From the NCBI GenBank assembly GCA_965247525.1, contig OZ252015.1, positions 124,001-188,000 on the forward strand: 64,000 bases of DNA. The letters are read 5' to 3'. Every line of letters starts with the position of its first letter. The first letter of the stretch is position 1. Both the position numbers and the translations under genes were made by a program. Shown piece after piece: positions 27,194-37,100 of this stretch. A model generated the notes under the pieces. It had not been told where the DNA came from. It saw nothing but the letters and a program-made list of their open reading frames with translations, and ran no database searches. The stretch is from JAZKID01 sp965247525 (GTDB taxonomy: Bacteria > Pseudomonadota > Alphaproteobacteria > Rhizobiales > UBA4765).

Positions 27194-27949
27194 TTATTTA
27201 AGCGCCAGCCTTTGGCCGTCATAGCTTGAGGGCGCGCAAGTCGGCACACCCGCACCGCGCAATTTTGCGCATAGCGCTGCAGCTTCGTTTGCATCGGCAA
27301 ACGGGCCCGCAACAAGGCGCAGTTCAATGCCTTTGCCAGCATCCTGCACGCTGATCAGCGGCTCATAGCCGGCCATCAACGCCCCGTATTTTTCCATTAA
27401 GGCCACCCAGCGCGTGCGAATGTCGCGCATGCTTGTGCCCGTGCCCAAATCTATTCCGAACTGCGTGCGCGAGGCCAAGGTCATCGCGCCTGTCGCGCCG
27501 CCAAGTTCAGGCTCTGGCGCAATCGCTGCTTCGGTTTTGGTCGCAGGCAGGGCTTGCGACGGTGATTGTGTTTTTTGCGGAATGGATGCTGTCACATCGC
27601 CAAGGCTTTGCTCAAGCTCGGCAAGGCGCTGCTCCGTTTTCATGCGCTGCGCATCGGCAAGCGTGCTTTTTGTGCGTATGGACGACAATTGCTGGTCGAG
27701 GATGGCAGAAAGGTTGGCGCCTGGCGCTTTCTTTTCAATCAGATCTTTCATTTCATAAGGCAATTGCGCAAGGCGGTAAGAGCCCTGTTGCGTGACCGAA
27801 AAAACCACCAGCAGCGCCAGCGAGATAAGAGCCCCGCCCGACCAGAACAAAGGGGCGCGAATGTCCGCCCAAAGCCTCTCCATGCGCAAAGGCAGGCTAT
27901 AGGTAAAAAGATCGCTGTCTTGCTTTTTTGGCTTTTTCTGCGTGTTCAT
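27194..27949 (-). CDS. SPOR-domain membrane protein
   Basis: About 251 residues: a short cytosolic N-terminus, one membrane segment (LFWSGGALISLALLVVFSV), a coiled-coil-prone stretch (TKSTLADAQRMKTEQRLAELEQ), a Pro/Ala/Thr linker, and a C-terminal SPOR-like domain with FGIDLGTGTSMRDI, IELRLVAGPFADANEAAALC and a final PTCAPSSYDG. SPOR domains bind denuded septal peptidoglycan. An earlier GTG at 27985 is possible; ATG 27949 is preferred. It is divergent from glmU. Confidence 0.78.
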   Translation of the reverse strand: MNTQKKPKKQDSDLFTYSLPLRMERLWADIRAPLFWSGGALISLALLVVFSVTQQGSYRLAQLPYEMKDLIEKKAPGANLSAILDQQLSSIRTKSTLADAQRMKTEQRLAELEQSLGDVTASIPQKTQSPSQALPATKTEAAIAPEPELGGATGAMTLASRTQFGIDLGTGTSMRDIRTRWVALMEKYGALMAGYEPLISVQDAGKGIELRLVAGPFADANEAAALCAKLRGAGVPTCAPSSYDGQRLALK

Positions 27950-28018
27950 GAGATTAAATCCGGCATAATTTGAGCGAATCAACACCCGTTTTTGTAAGTA
28001 TGACCTGAAAAGAGGGGT

Positions 28019-28040
28019 GACGCATCACTTTGACTGCGTC
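28019..28040. promoter_or_regulatory. Inverted repeat in the glmU leader
   Basis: GACGCA and TGCGTC form a perfect 6-bp inverted repeat with a 10-base spacer, ending 12 bases before the glmU ATG. It could be an operator or leader hairpin. No further evidence. Confidence 0.25.
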
Positions 28041-28052
28041 TAAACAGGCAAA

Positions 28053-29423
28053 ATGGAACACGAAACGTTGACCGTTCTGGTTTTGGCTGCAGGTGAAGGC
28101 ACACGTATGCGCTCGGTGCATGCCAAAGTGCTTCATCATGTCGCGGGCAAATCCTTGCTTGCATATGTGCTGTCTGCGGCAGAGGCGAGCGGTGCTGAAA
28201 AAATCGGCGTTGTAATTGGCCCCGGCCGCGATGATGTGCGCGCCGAGGTTCTTAGCCAGTGCGCGCATGCGCAGCTTTTCGTACAGACGGACCGGCGTGG
28301 CACAGGCCATGCCGTATTGCAGGCGCGCCCTTTGCTTGAAACATCGAAGAGCGCTGTCATTATTGCTTTTGGTGATACGCCCTTGCTGCGCGCGAGCACA
28401 TTCAAAACCTTGGCCGCAGCGCTGCAAAAAGGTGCTGATGTTGTGATCGGCGCGTTTGAGACAGCAACGCCGACCGGCTATGGCCGTCTTGTTTATGAAG
28501 GTAACAAGGTGGCCGCGATTGTCGAAGAAAAAGACACGAGCGCCGCGCAAAAAAAACTGACCCTCGTCAATGGCGGCGTAATGGCGCTGAATGCCAGATA
28601 TGCATTGCCGTTGATCGAGGCGATTGACAGCAAAAATGCCGCGCAGGAATTTTACCTCACCGATGTCGTCAAGCTTGCACATGCGCGCGGGCTGAACGTG
28701 GACGTGGTGCAGATTGAGGAGCAAGAAACCCTCGGCATCAATACACGGGCACAGCTTGCGGATGCGGAGCAGCTCATGCAGCGGCGCCTTCGTCATCAGG
28801 TGATGATGAATGGCGTGACGCTGGTTGCACCCGATAGCGTTTTTCTGAGCCATGACACGCAGCTGGCGCAAGACGTTGTCATCCATCCTCATGTGGTGCT
28901 TGGCGTTGGGGTCAGCGTTGAAAGCGGCGTGGAAATTTTCAGCTTTTCGCATCTTGCCGGTGTTGCGGTTAAAGATGGCGCGCGCATTGGCCCGTTTGCG
29001 CGTCTGCGTCCGGGTAGTGAGATTGGCGCAGAGGCGCATATTGGCAATTTTGTCGAGATTAATCGCAGCACGATTGCCGCGCATGTCGACATCAACCATC
29101 TCAGCTATATTGGCGACGCGGACATCGGCGCGCACACAAATATCGGCGCGGGCACAATCACGTGTAATTTTGACGGCGGAAGCAAACATGCAACCCAGAT
29201 CGGCAGTGATGTGTTTGTCGGCTCAAATTCGACCCTTGTCGCGCCGGTTTCAATCGGCGACAAGTCTCTGATCGCCGCAGGCAGTGTTGTCACCAAAGAT
29301 ATTGAAAGCGGCGCGATGGTGTTTGGCCGCGTGAAAGACCAGGTTGCGCTTGCCGGCAAGGGCGCACAGAAAATAGATGCCAACAAGGCCGTGCGCGCCG
29401 CACGCAAAGCTAAAGCCAAATAA
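28053..29423 (+). CDS. glmU: Bifunctional GlcNAc-1-P uridyltransferase / GlcN-1-P acetyltransferase
   Basis: GlmU makes UDP-GlcNAc, the precursor of peptidoglycan and lipid A. The 456 residues have the N-terminal pyrophosphorylase with VLAAGEGTRM and the conserved GTGHAV, and a C-terminal left-handed beta-helix of hexapeptide repeats (GARIGPFARLRPGSEIG, YIGDADIGAHTNIGAG, ITCNFDG). The acetyltransferase catalytic His would lie in the NHLSYIGD segment. It ends in a basic tail. It is 20 bases upstream of glmS, so two sequential steps of the pathway are co-transcribed. Confidence 0.96.
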   Translation: MEHETLTVLVLAAGEGTRMRSVHAKVLHHVAGKSLLAYVLSAAEASGAEKIGVVIGPGRDDVRAEVLSQCAHAQLFVQTDRRGTGHAVLQARPLLETSKSAVIIAFGDTPLLRASTFKTLAAALQKGADVVIGAFETATPTGYGRLVYEGNKVAAIVEEKDTSAAQKKLTLVNGGVMALNARYALPLIEAIDSKNAAQEFYLTDVVKLAHARGLNVDVVQIEEQETLGINTRAQLADAEQLMQRRLRHQVMMNGVTLVAPDSVFLSHDTQLAQDVVIHPHVVLGVGVSVESGVEIFSFSHLAGVAVKDGARIGPFARLRPGSEIGAEAHIGNFVEINRSTIAAHVDINHLSYIGDADIGAHTNIGAGTITCNFDGGSKHATQIGSDVFVGSNSTLVAPVSIGDKSLIAAGSVVTKDIESGAMVFGRVKDQVALAGKGAQKIDANKAVRAARKAKAK

Positions 29424-29443
29424 TACAAAAAGCGGGGTTCGCC

Positions 29444-31255
29444 ATGTGCGGCATTATCGGAATTCTGGGCAAAGCGCCTGTCGCGGACGATCTGTTATCG
29501 GCACTCGCACGCCTTGAATATCGCGGTTATGATTCAGCCGGTATTGCTACGCTGGAGCATGGTGTCATCACCCGCCGCCGCGCCAAGGGCAAACTGCAGA
29601 ACCTGCGGGAGCTGGTTGCAGCAGAGCCGCTGCAAAGCACAAGCGGCATCGGCCATTCGCGCTGGGCGACCCATGGAAAACCAACCGTTGAGAATGCGCA
29701 TCCGCATGTCGCGGGCCGAGTTGCGGTCGTTCACAACGGCATTATCGAAAATTTCAAAGAGCTGCGCGAGGAACTTATCGGCCAAGGTGTCAACTTTGAA
29801 AGCGACACCGACACGGAATGCATCGCCCATCTCTGCAATGGTTTTATCAAACAGGGATTATCGCCAAAAGATGCGGTGCAAAAAACACTGGCGCGTCTGC
29901 GCGGCGCTTACGCGCTCGCCTTTCTGTTTGATGGCGAAGATGACCTTTTGATCTGCGCCCGTGCCGGCTCACCGCTGGCAATCGCGACCGGTGATGGCGC
30001 GGCCTATCTCGGCTCTGATGCCTTAGCGCTCAGCCCGTTTTCAAATGACATCATCTATCTTGAAGAGGGTGACTGGGCCATCCTGAAGCGCGGCGAGGCT
30101 GTAATTTTTGACAATACCAACACACAGGTGAAGCGCGCCAGCACACGCATTCCGATTGAAGGCAGCGTTGTCGAAAAAGGAAAATTTCGCCATTACATGG
30201 CAAAAGAAATTCACGAACAGCCGGATGTCGTCAGCCACACGCTAGGGCGCTACATCAATTTTGCCAATGGCGGATTCAGTACCGATTTTGATTTTTCAAA
30301 CATCAGCCGCCTATCGCTGTCAGCCTGCGGCACGGCCTATTATGCGGCGCTGACAGCGCGTTACTGGTTCGAGACCTATGCTGGGTTGCCTGTCGATATC
30401 GACATTGCCTCGGAGTTTCGTTACCGCGAAGCACCGCTCGACAAAAATGGATTGGCGCTTGTTATTTCGCAATCGGGCGAAACGGCGGACACGCTTGCCG
30501 TCTTGCGGTATTGCAAGTCCAAAGGGCAAAAAACCGCGGCGCTTGTCAACGTGCCGACATCGACAATGGCGCGCGAGGCCGATGTGGTGTTTCGCACGCT
30601 GGCCGGAACAGAAATCGGGGTCGCCTCGACCAAGGCGTTCACCTGCCAGCTTGCGGCGCTTGCCTGTCTTGCCCTTTTGGCAGGGCAGCAGCGCGGTGTC
30701 ATCACACCGGAACGTGCGAAGGCGTTATCGGCAGCGCTTGTCGCAGCCCCGCGCAAAATCGCCGAAGCGCTTGATACCGAACACCAGATGGAGCGGATCG
30801 CCGCCGAAATCAGCTCGGCCCGCAGCGTGCTTTATCTCGGACGTGGCACAAGTTTTCCGCTGGCGCTTGAAGGCGCGCTGAAACTTAAGGAAATCAGCTA
30901 TCTGCACGCAGAAGGCTATGCAGCTGGGGAGCTCAAGCACGGCCCTATCGCACTGATCGATGATGATGTGCCGGTGATTGTGATTGCCCCGCATGACGGG
31001 CTTTTCGACAAGACGCTTTCAAACCTGCAAGAGGTGACAGCGCGCGGCGGCAAGGTGATTTTGATAACGGACAGCGCCGGACGCAAAGCTGCCAGTGATA
31101 CACCGCATATTATTGTAATGCCGGAGGTCGATGACCTGATCGCACCGCTTGTTTATGCCATCCCGATTCAGCTTCTGGCCTACCACACCGCAGGTGTGCT
31201 GGGCACCGACATTGACCAGCCGCGTAATCTGGCGAAATCGGTAACGGTGGAATAG
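29444..31255 (+). CDS. glmS: Glutamine-fructose-6-phosphate aminotransferase
   Basis: GlmS forms glucosamine-6-phosphate from fructose-6-phosphate and glutamine. The 603 residues begin MCGIIGILG, with Cys2 the amidotransferase nucleophile, then GHSRWATHGKP and HNGIIENF. Two SIS sugar-isomerase domains follow (SACGTAYYAAL, SQSGETADTLAVL, YLGRGTSFPLALEGALKLKE) and the C-terminal NLAKSVTVE that closes the active site. No glmS ribozyme or other riboswitch is evident in the short 20-base gap after glmU. Confidence 0.97.
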   Translation: MCGIIGILGKAPVADDLLSALARLEYRGYDSAGIATLEHGVITRRRAKGKLQNLRELVAAEPLQSTSGIGHSRWATHGKPTVENAHPHVAGRVAVVHNGIIENFKELREELIGQGVNFESDTDTECIAHLCNGFIKQGLSPKDAVQKTLARLRGAYALAFLFDGEDDLLICARAGSPLAIATGDGAAYLGSDALALSPFSNDIIYLEEGDWAILKRGEAVIFDNTNTQVKRASTRIPIEGSVVEKGKFRHYMAKEIHEQPDVVSHTLGRYINFANGGFSTDFDFSNISRLSLSACGTAYYAALTARYWFETYAGLPVDIDIASEFRYREAPLDKNGLALVISQSGETADTLAVLRYCKSKGQKTAALVNVPTSTMAREADVVFRTLAGTEIGVASTKAFTCQLAALACLALLAGQQRGVITPERAKALSAALVAAPRKIAEALDTEHQMERIAAEISSARSVLYLGRGTSFPLALEGALKLKEISYLHAEGYAAGELKHGPIALIDDDVPVIVIAPHDGLFDKTLSNLQEVTARGGKVILITDSAGRKAASDTPHIIVMPEVDDLIAPLVYAIPIQLLAYHTAGVLGTDIDQPRNLAKSVTVE

Positions 31256-31261
31256 TCTTCT

Positions 31262-31675
31262 TTACGAATTTATGATTTCCGTTGCCGCGAACTTACGAGA
31301 AAGCGGGCTAGCCCATATGGCAAATAAAAGAATTCCCTCGATGAGCGTGCACGCATAGCCGAGACTGAGGCTCCATGACGGAAGTGCTGAATAGTCATTG
31401 TTCGCATACAGCGGAACAAGAGAGAGCAAAACAACTGCGGTGAAGATCCACCTGCCGGCGTTTTTGAAATTATAAAGCGCGTAATATCCATAAAGCGAAA
31501 CAAGGAGGACGCCACAAAAAAACGGTAGTGCAATTTTTGATAAAATTGAAATATTGAAAATCTGCGACGATTTTTCGCCGGCATAAGAAAATGAAAGAAC
31601 TGACAAAACGCATTGCATGGCAAAATAAACCAGCAAGAGCCTCTTGAAATTACGTTCCGTGACACTCTTTTCCAT
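31262..31675 (-). CDS. Four-helix membrane protein (137 aa)
   Basis: 137 residues with about four membrane segments: LLLVYFAMQCVLSVLSF, IALPFFCGVLLVSLYGYY, WIFTAVVLLSLVPLY and ACTLIEGILLFAIWA. Not assigned to a family. It lies ten bases downstream of recG on the same strand and is probably co-transcribed with it, and it converges on glmS. Confidence 0.6.
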   Translation of the reverse strand: MEKSVTERNFKRLLLVYFAMQCVLSVLSFSYAGEKSSQIFNISILSKIALPFFCGVLLVSLYGYYALYNFKNAGRWIFTAVVLLSLVPLYANNDYSALPSWSLSLGYACTLIEGILLFAIWASPLSRKFAATEIINS

Positions 31676-31684
31676 CTGTCTCTC

Positions 31685-33799
31685 CTAGCCTGCCTTCAGC
31701 AGTTCGACCATGTCGGTTTTATCAAAAATGCGCAGCAGGATGCGAAGCGCCAGACCGCGCGGCGATGTCAGCTCGGGGTCTTGCGCGAGAATGGTTTTTG
31801 CGTCATCGCGGGCCGTTTGCGCCAGCGGCGCATGCACAGTCCAGTCCACCATGCGGGTGGGCGGCAGACCAGACTGCTTTGTGCCAAGCACATCACCCTG
31901 TCCGCGCAGGCGCAGATCGGCCTCGGCGATCACAAACCCGTTTTCGGTTTCGCGCATCACTTTCAAGCGTTCCTTGGCCACAAGCGAAGCACTGTCGCCG
32001 TAAAGCAGCAGGCAGGTTGAGGGCAGATCAGAGCGGCCAACGCGCCCACGCAGCTGGTGCAGCTGCGCAAGGCCAAAACGCTCCGCCTGTTCAATGACGA
32101 TGATCGTCGCTTCCGGAACATTGACGCCAACTTCGACCACCGTGGTTGCCACCAGAATTTGCGCCGCACCGCTCGCAAAAGCGGCCATGGCCTTGTCCTT
32201 GTCGGCGGCCTTCATGCGCCCATGCAACAATGCGACTTTGCTGCCAAAGAGCGCTTCCAGCATTTCATAGCGCTGCTCGACGGCGGCCATGTCGGATTTT
32301 TCGGATTCGGATATGAGAGGACAGATCCAGTAAACGCGGTCGCCGCTCTGCAGTTTTGCTTTCAGCGCGTCCACAAGTTCGTCAAGGCGTGACAGGGGCA
32401 TTGCCCGCGTGTCAATGCGCGGGCGGCCTGCAGGTTTTTCATCGAGTTTGGAGACATCCATATCGCCAAAATAAGTAAGAACAAGCGTGCGCGGGATAGG
32501 GGTCGCCGTCATCACAAGCAGGTTGACGGCGTCACCCTTGTTGCTCAATGCAAGGCGCTGGTTGACGCCGAAGCGGTGCTGTTCGTCAACAATGGCCAGC
32601 GCCAGATTTTTGAATTCAACGCCCTCCTGAAACACGGCATGTGTGCCGATCAGCCCGTCAATCTCGCCTGACGCCAATGCTGCTAAAAGCGCCGCGCGCG
32701 TTTCTCCTTTTTCACGGCCTGTCAAAAGCGCAAGCCGCATGTCCGCCTTTTCAGCGAGCGGAGCCAAAGTTGCCAGATGCTGGCGCGCAAGAATTTCTGT
32801 CGGCGCCATCAGCACAGATTGTAGGCCTGCCTCTGCAGCCTGCGCCATTCCCAGAAGTGCAACAATTGTTTTGCCCGAACCGACATCGCCCTGCAGCAAG
32901 CGCAGCATCGCTCTTGTGGAGCGCATATCGGTTTCAATTTCAGCGATAACGCGGGTTTGCGCATTGGTCAATTTAAATGGCAGCGCGCCAAGAATGGCTC
33001 TGGCCTTTTCGCCATTTCCAGCAATTGCAACGCCGTTCTGGCGAACCTGCCGCCCGCTGTGCAGTTGCAGTGCCAACTGCCCTGCAAGAAATTCGTCATA
33101 GGCAAGGCGCGACCATGCTGGCCCATGCGGCTGCGCATCCTCAACTTTGCGCGGGCGATGAATTGTATGAAGCGCCTTTGCAAAGCCCGGCCAGTTTTTT
33201 GCGTGTTGCAGCGGCGCGTTTGTCCATTCCGCGCCGTCTTCCAACCGAGGCAAGGCCGCCTCAAACAGGCGGTGCATGTTTTTCAAATACAACCCTTCCG
33301 TCAGCCCGTAGACAGGTTCGACCACGGGGAGGCGGGCTGCTTGCGACAAAAGCACGATATAGTCGGGGTGGACGATCTGTTTGGCATCGGCAAATTCTTC
33401 AACCATGCCGGAGACAAGCCGCTGTTCGCCAATCGGGAACTGCGATTTAAGCCGCGCCACATCGGCGGCAAAAAACACAAGCGTGATTTCGCCGCTGTCA
33501 TCAAAACACACCACGCGGTAAGGCGCGCGGTTGTGCCGGCCTTTGGGAAAGCGATGCGCGCCGATTGTCACTTTCAGCGTCGCCATTTCACCGGCGCGTG
33601 TTTTATCAACCTCTGTCAGCGTGCCGCGATCGATGACACTGGTCGGCATATGAAACAAAAGATCGACTACGCGCGGCGGCTTGCCATCGGAGGGGCGCAG
33701 CAGTTTTGCCAGCAAAGGCAGCATTTTAGGCCCCACGCCTTTCAGAACGGAAAGCGGGGCAAAAAGCGCGGAAAGAGAAGTGGACATTGGGCTTGTCAT
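31685..33799 (-). CDS. recG: ATP-dependent DNA helicase RecG
   Basis: RecG remodels stalled replication forks and Holliday junctions. From ATG 33799 it has 704 residues, typical length. An in-frame extension to 33916 would run into the divergent sdhE gene. Visible are the wedge-domain region, Walker A QGDVGSGKT, DEQH box DEQHRFG, TATPIPRTL, the C-terminal helicase lobe ILVATTVVEVGVNVPEA and QLHQLRGRVGRS. The next in-frame ATG at 33787 is an alternative start. It is divergent from sdhE-mfd. Confidence 0.95.
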   Translation of the reverse strand: MTSPMSTSLSALFAPLSVLKGVGPKMLPLLAKLLRPSDGKPPRVVDLLFHMPTSVIDRGTLTEVDKTRAGEMATLKVTIGAHRFPKGRHNRAPYRVVCFDDSGEITLVFFAADVARLKSQFPIGEQRLVSGMVEEFADAKQIVHPDYIVLLSQAARLPVVEPVYGLTEGLYLKNMHRLFEAALPRLEDGAEWTNAPLQHAKNWPGFAKALHTIHRPRKVEDAQPHGPAWSRLAYDEFLAGQLALQLHSGRQVRQNGVAIAGNGEKARAILGALPFKLTNAQTRVIAEIETDMRSTRAMLRLLQGDVGSGKTIVALLGMAQAAEAGLQSVLMAPTEILARQHLATLAPLAEKADMRLALLTGREKGETRAALLAALASGEIDGLIGTHAVFQEGVEFKNLALAIVDEQHRFGVNQRLALSNKGDAVNLLVMTATPIPRTLVLTYFGDMDVSKLDEKPAGRPRIDTRAMPLSRLDELVDALKAKLQSGDRVYWICPLISESEKSDMAAVEQRYEMLEALFGSKVALLHGRMKAADKDKAMAAFASGAAQILVATTVVEVGVNVPEATIIVIEQAERFGLAQLHQLRGRVGRSDLPSTCLLLYGDSASLVAKERLKVMRETENGFVIAEADLRLRGQGDVLGTKQSGLPPTRMVDWTVHAPLAQTARDDAKTILAQDPELTSPRGLALRILLRIFDKTDMVELLKAG

Positions 33800-33829
33800 G
33801 GCGGCGATCACACAGCATATAGACTGCTC

Positions 33830-34132
33830 ATGCCTGCACATCCAACCCCTGAATGCGATCCGCCCGGAACGGGCTTCGACCCCTATCGAAAAATGCTGCG
33901 CTATCGCGCCTGGCATCGCGGCACGCGTGAGGCCGACCTGTTGATCGGCCCTTTCGCCGATGCGCAGCTTTCAGGCCTTAATGAGGCGGATCTTTCGGCT
34001 TTCGAGGCGCTTTTGAATGTGGCCGATGACAAACTAACAGCATGGATCATGCATGGTGTGGTGGCAGAGGCACCTTTCGAAACGCCGACCTTGCAAAAAC
34101 TCCGGCATTTCCAGAACCAGCCACGCTCATGA
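33830..34132 (+). CDS. sdhE: FAD assembly factor SdhE (DUF339)
   Basis: SdhE helps attach FAD covalently to the succinate dehydrogenase flavoprotein. The 100 residues contain the family motif KMLRYRAWHRGTREADLLIG; the usual SRRGMLELD reads HRGTREADL. The tail has FEALLNVADDKLTAWIMHG. The frame is open much further upstream, antisense to recG, but ATG 33830 gives the normal length. Its stop overlaps mfd (ATGA). The sdhE-mfd pairing next to recG is common in alphaproteobacteria. Confidence 0.93.
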   Translation: MPAHPTPECDPPGTGFDPYRKMLRYRAWHRGTREADLLIGPFADAQLSGLNEADLSAFEALLNVADDKLTAWIMHGVVAEAPFETPTLQKLRHFQNQPRS

Positions 34133-37100
34133 CCCTGTTATTGAATTTTGTGCAGCCGGGGTTTCCGGCAACCATCACCGATGCTGTCGATGGCTATATG
34201 CCCTTCTTGCTGCTGCGCCTGGTCAAGGAAGCGCAGGGGCTGGAGCGCCCGCTTGTCTATGTCGCGCGTGATCCTGAACAGGCCGCGCTCATCACGCAGC
34301 AGCTTATCGCGATTGCGCCGCATGTGCCGCTGATCGATTTCCCCGGCTGGGACTGTCTGCCTTATGACCGTGTGGGGCCGAATGCGGATATTTCCGCGCG
34401 CCGCCTTGCCGCGCTCGGCGAGATGGCGACGCGTTTTACCTCTGGCATGCCGATTGTCGTTACGACGGCCAATGCCCTGCTACAGCGCATTCCGCCACGT
34501 GCGGTCTTGTCGCAGATGCAGCTTGCCGCGAAGGTCAACGACACCCTGAAAATGGACAGCGTTGTGCGCTGGCTGGAAGAAAACGGCTATGTCCGCAATT
34601 CGACCGTGCGCGAGGCGGGCGAATATGCTGCGCGCGGCGGGCTGATTGATCTGTTTCCGCCGGGCAGCAGCGAGCCATGGCGTCTCGACTTTTTCGGTGA
34701 CACGCTCGACACGATCAGGTCGTTCGACCCTGAAACACAGCTGACGACGCGCAGCCTGAAAAGCATCGCGCTGCGGCCTGTGTCAGAGGTTGTGCTGAAC
34801 AGTGCGACCACATTGAATTTTCGCCAGAGCTATGCCGCAGAGCTTGGCGCACCACGCGGCGACCCTTTATTCGATGCCGTGAATGAAGAGCGCCGTTATG
34901 CGGGCATGGAGCATTGGCTGCCATTGTTTTACGGCACGCTTGAAACCGTGTTCGATTACCTTGGCGACGCCATTTACGCATTCGATTATCATTTCGAAAC
35001 AGTCGCCGCCGAACGTTTCGACAATATTGACGACTATTACCGCCAGCGCGTCAGTGCCGAGCAGACAAAGGGTCAGGCGCATTACAGGCCGCTAAAGCCC
35101 GACATGCTTTATGTTTGCAAAGAGGAATGGGAGCAGCGGCTGTCCTCACTCCGTCATGTCACGTTCAATCCGTTTTCACAGCCTGAAAGCGCGCAAGGGC
35201 GCGTGGTATCGTCTGGTGCTAAAACAGGGCGCAAATTTGCAGCGCTTCACAAAGCGGGACAGGACATGTTCACGCTGCTCGACGCGCATATTCAGGCGCT
35301 TCAGACCGAGGGTAAAAAAGTGGCGCTGGCCTGCTGGAGCCAGGGTGCAATGGAGCGCCTTGTACCCGTACTGGCTGACAATGGCATTACCAATACGGCC
35401 ACGCTGAACAAGATTGATGATATTGACGCCCTTCAACCGCGCGCGCTTGGCCTTACAGTGCTGCCGCTTGAAGATGGTTTTGAAGCGGACAATCGCGCCA
35501 TTATTACCGAGCAGGATCTTTTCGGTGAGCGGCAGATCCGCGCTTCCAAAAAAAAACGGCGGGTGCAGGATTTCATTTCCGAGGTCACCACATTGCAGCC
35601 CGGCGATATTGTCGTGCATCTTGACCATGGCATCGGCCGTTTCGTCAATCTTGTGACGCTGGATGTCGCTGGCAGCGCACATGACTGCGCCGAGCTTCAT
35701 TACGCCGATGATGTGAAACTGTTCCTGCCCGTTGAGAACATTGAACTTCTTTCCCGCTATGGCTCAGACGACAGCCGCGTCGCGCTTGATCGTCTGGGCG
35801 GGGCAGGCTGGCAGAGCCGCAAAGCCAAAATGAAGCAGCGCCTGCGCGAAATGGCAGGGCAACTGATCCGAATTGCTGCCGAGCGCGCGCTGCGCGAGGC
35901 CGACAGGCTTGTGCCGCCGCAAGGCGCCTATGACGAGTTTCGCGCGCGCTTTCCCTATGATGAAACCGATGACCAGATTGCCGCTATCGACGCCGTGCTG
36001 GAGGACATGTCGTCCGGCCACCCGATGGACAGGCTGGTGTGCGGCGATGTCGGTTTCGGCAAAACCGAAGTGGCGCTGCGCGCGGCCTACACGGCGGCGA
36101 TGGCCGGTAAACAGGTGGCGGTCATCGTGCCGACAACGCTTCTGGCGCGCCAGCACACGCGCACTTTTGCCAAGCGTTTTGATGGAATGCCGATTGTCAT
36201 TCGGCAGGCCTCACGCATGGTGGCGGCAAAAGATCTGGCGCAGGTGCGCGAAGGCCTCAGCGACGGCAGCATCGACATCGTGATCGGCACGCATGCGCTG
36301 CTCGGCAAAAAAATTGCGTTTCGCGACCTTGGCCTTGTGATTGTCGATGAAGAACAGCATTTCGGCGTATCGCACAAAGAGCGCCTGAAAGAGCTACGCT
36401 CTGACGTGCATGTGCTGACGCTGACGGCGACACCGATCCCGCGCACATTGCAGCTTGCGCTCACGGGCGTGCGCGAACTGTCGCTGATCGCGACACCGCC
36501 GGTTGACCGTCTTGCCGTGCGCTCGTTCGTCACACCTTTTGACCCGCTGATCGTGCGCGAGGCCTTGCTGCGTGAGCGCGCGCGTGGAGGCCAAAGCTTT
36601 TTCGTCTGCCCACGCATTGCGGACATTCAGGCGCAGAGCGAGTTTCTCGACAATCATGTGCCGGAGGTAAAATACGCAATCGCGCATGGGCAGATGCCGC
36701 CGACCGAACTTGACCACGTCATGAACGAATTTTACGACGGAAAATTCGATGTGCTGCTGTCAACGACGATTGTTGAATCAGGCCTCGATATTCCGACCGC
36801 CAATACGCTCATTGTCCACCGTGCCGATCTGTTTGGCCTGTCGCAGCTTTACCAGATCAAAGGCCGCGTCGGCCGCTCTAAGAAACGCGCTTACGCCTAT
36901 TTCACGACAGAGCCCGACAAAACAATTACGCCGACGGCTGAAAAGCGTCTGAAAGTGCTGCATGGGCTTGATACGCTTGGCGCAGGCTTCCAGCTCGCAA
37001 GCCATGATCTCGACATAAGGGGGGCGGGCAATCTTTTAGGGGATGAACAGTCCGGCCACATCCGCGAAGTGGGCTATGAACTTTACCAGCAGATGCTTCA

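Noticed and set aside
26929..27342. 137-codon minus-strand ORF over 26929-27342
   Set aside because: It overlaps the SPOR gene end and the 83-codon plus-strand gene, which has the better ribosome-binding site; the sequence looks like a shadow.
27954..29189. 411-codon minus-strand ORF opposite glmU
   Set aside because: Antisense to intact glmU and composed of repetitive His/Arg/Cys-rich sequence; no ribosome-binding site or domain.
29424..29443. glmS ribozyme or riboswitch
   Set aside because: Only 20 bases separate glmU and glmS, too short for a glmS ribozyme, and no structure is seen.
32957..33829. Long in-frame upstream extension of sdhE
   Set aside because: The frame is open across recG by chance; the family start is ATG 33830, which gives the usual 100 residues.
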